From contig NZ_JAAMRE010000009.1 of assembly GCF_013522705.1 (NCBI RefSeq), forward strand, positions 1 through 64,000: 64,000 nt of DNA. Direction: 5' to 3'. Origin of the DNA: Pseudomonas lurida (GTDB taxonomy: Bacteria; Pseudomonadota; Gammaproteobacteria; Pseudomonadales; Pseudomonadaceae). A program made the position numbers and the translations under genes. The notes beneath the pieces are model-generated. The model ran no database searches. It was given only the letters and a program-made list of their open reading frames with translations, and was not told the DNA's origin. Each line of letters opens with the position of its first letter. Positions within the stretch are counted from its first letter, which is position 1. Positions 62,555-64,000 of the stretch are shown piece by piece.

Positions 62555-64000
62555 GTAACATTTCCAGTCTCCTACTCAATCAGTGGCAAGAAAATCAATT
62601 GCCCGACACCTACACCAGCGCAACTCAATATCTTGCAACTCATAAAGACTTTATTATTTCCGGCACGACATCAGGGACGGTCGTTTCCCGATACCAAGAT
62701 GACGAATGGAATATGAAAATGTATGACGCGCAAGGCAGATGTGTCTACAACTTTGTGAGCTGGCTTCCAGATTCATTCCACCCGACAGCAAACACGATTG
62801 TCGGTGAGTTAAAAGAGATTCAGTTCGCGCGCCTGTATTGTTACCCCAAGCCCCGCAAGCCTAGCTCGGTCGGATTAATATCTTCTAGGAAGCTAGCTCG
62901 CCTGGCACTCAACAATAACATATCTTTACGCGAGTTATTCAATGAAGAAAACCTAAAAAAAGTGCTGTTACAGAGCTATGCAGCAATGCCAACAGGACAA
63001 ATGTCCGAAATTTTAAAGCTTATAAAAGAACTATTTAGCATACGAGCAAAGCACCCCGACTTTATTTTCGCTCCAAATAATTATGAAATAATAGAGCGCA
63101 TGCAATCCCTTTATAACCACCCAAATAATCAAAGACATAACTCACAGCAAACCAAAATAATTCCTTCCCGCTTGTACGCAGCGTTCATCACTGCGTTTAA
63201 CGAGGAGTTAGATGCTTTCAATGCCAACGCGGACGCAATAGTCGAACTGTTTAGACTACGAAAAAACAACATACTATTCGGACTATCTACTTCGAGATTC
63301 TCCTCCTACAAAAATTCTGTTTCCTGGACTTATGCAGTTGCACATCAAGGGCTTTGTGCTTTTTTCGAAATACAATCTATTGCCAATTGGGTTGACTTGC
63401 GCGGATATATTGGTGAGATTCAATGCGCTGCAAAATACTGGATACATTTATTTTCCGGCATGCGAGACAATGAAGCTAGACTTTTGCCTGCTGACACCTA
63501 TAAATCGATGAAAACTCGCGATGCGAATATTACGATTTTGCATGGCTATACTTCGAAGCTATCTGGGCAAAACCATACAGCAACATTTTGGATGACAGCC
63601 GGAATAATGGAGAAAGGCACTATTGCTGCCTGCCATGTGGGAACAATCGCTGCAATACTGAATGAGTATGATCAATCCGATTTAAGCCAATACCCGCTAT
63701 TCCCTCCTCTAACGGCAGGTCCGGGGGGACAAGTTCAAGTCTACGAGGGCGCACCGGTTATCAGCACAAGCGGCAATGTTCATTCATTAAAGAGACTAAC
63801 CGCTCGATGGCCTAAGCTGGTCGTTCAAGAAGAGGATATCCGAGAACTTGAGCAGTTTGACGGCTTTCGAGATTGGCGCAACGATGCCGATGTCAAATTG
63901 GGGACGCCGTGGCTGTTGGCGAGTCATCAATGCCGTCGTTCGCTCGCAGTTTATTGTGCCCGATCAGGTCTAGTCTCTATTGGCTCATTGGCGCTTCAAT
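62551..64000 (+). CDS. Tyrosine recombinase 3 (GinC-like), partial
   Basis: Open from ATG 62551 to the window end, at least 483 codons. FSGMRDNEARLL carries the first catalytic Arg and SHQCRRSLAVYCARSG the HxxR pair; the tyrosine would be beyond the window. It starts inside the second recombinase stop (ATGA). A ginD-like small gene would be expected next. Confidence 0.82.
   Translation, partial: MSNISSLLLNQWQENQLPDTYTSATQYLATHKDFIISGTTSGTVVSRYQDDEWNMKMYDAQGRCVYNFVSWLPDSFHPTANTIVGELKEIQFARLYCYPKPRKPSSVGLISSRKLARLALNNNISLRELFNEENLKKVLLQSYAAMPTGQMSEILKLIKELFSIRAKHPDFIFAPNNYEIIERMQSLYNHPNNQRHNSQQTKIIPSRLYAAFITAFNEELDAFNANADAIVELFRLRKNNILFGLSTSRFSSYKNSVSWTYAVAHQGLCAFFEIQSIANWVDLRGYIGEIQCAAKYWIHLFSGMRDNEARLLPADTYKSMKTRDANITILHGYTSKLSGQNHTATFWMTAGIMEKGTIAACHVGTIAAILNEYDQSDLSQYPLFPPLTAGPGGQVQVYEGAPVISTSGNVHSLKRLTARWPKLVVQEEDIRELEQFDGFRDWRNDADVKLGTPWLLASHQCRRSLAVYCARSGLVSIGSLALQ

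Larger units (their letters stand above)
59055..64000. mobile_element. Left end of an integrated genomic island (three-recombinase type)
   Basis: From about 59055 the sequence is markedly more A+T-rich and uses A/T-ending codons, unlike the neighbours. It carries three overlapping tyrosine recombinase genes reading away from the junction, the layout of GInt islands (ginA-ginB-ginC, with a small ginD) and of recombinase-in-trio elements. The insertion cuts a PhoD-like gene. The right end and any cargo lie beyond the window. Confidence 0.8.

Overview
The window is a chromosomal segment of a Pseudomonas, most likely of the P. fluorescens group. The evidence is gene content and order: guaB-guaA, xseA, leuA, der-bamB-yfgM-hisS-ispG-rodZ-pilF-rlmN-ndk, the isc operon, cysE-trmJ, suhB, secF-secD-yajC-tgt-queA. 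The body is GC-rich and carries many short REP-like palindromes of the GTGGGAGGGGGCTTGCCCCC and GTTCCCACGCGGAGCGTGGGAAC types. No rRNA, CRISPR array or classical insertion sequence was seen; there is one tRNA, tRNA-Leu(CAA).

Layout. 1-8662 is a trehalose phosphotransferase locus. A divergent GntR-type regulator (treR) faces a leftward operon of treP (IIBC), treC (phosphotrehalase), a LamB-type sugar porin, a fused IIA-HPr-Enzyme I, and a small IIB-like protein without its cysteine. Two inverted 16-bp palindromes between treR and treP are probable TreR operators. The left edge holds a tandem duplication with a broken remnant of the IIB-like gene. 8663-11107 holds a terminator (possibly the end of a small RNA) and a TerD-domain gene split by a one-base frameshift.

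11181-47357 is mainly conserved housekeeping DNA: purine synthesis (guaA, guaB), a zinc-ribbon protein, a TSUP exporter facing a LysR regulator, xseA, an M23 peptidase, leuA, and the methionine-salvage pair (omega-amidase plus methionine aminotransferase). It continues with the long leftward der-to-ndk cluster, the isc iron-sulfur operon with IscR sites upstream, cysE, trmJ, suhB, and the Sec/queuosine cluster.

47466-59054 is accessory or less conserved. After tRNA-Leu comes a two-gene ATPase + DUF4276/TOPRIM-like module that resembles anti-phage systems. It is followed by a J-domain-like membrane protein, two other membrane proteins, a small helical protein, a cytochrome c, a lone receiver protein, and heme oxygenase plus bacteriophytochrome (bphO-bphP). 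A strongly translated 67-residue protein follows.

At about 59054 a PhoD-like phosphatase gene is cut. The sequence to the right is visibly A+T-richer and encodes three overlapping tyrosine recombinases, the third running off the window. This is probably the left end of a genomic island of the GInt / recombinase-in-trio kind. Its second recombinase lacks the first catalytic arginine.

Two regions best match the request for a new system: the ATPase/DUF4276 pair at 47949-49753 and the three-recombinase island starting at 59055. Their functions are inferred from motifs and context only.
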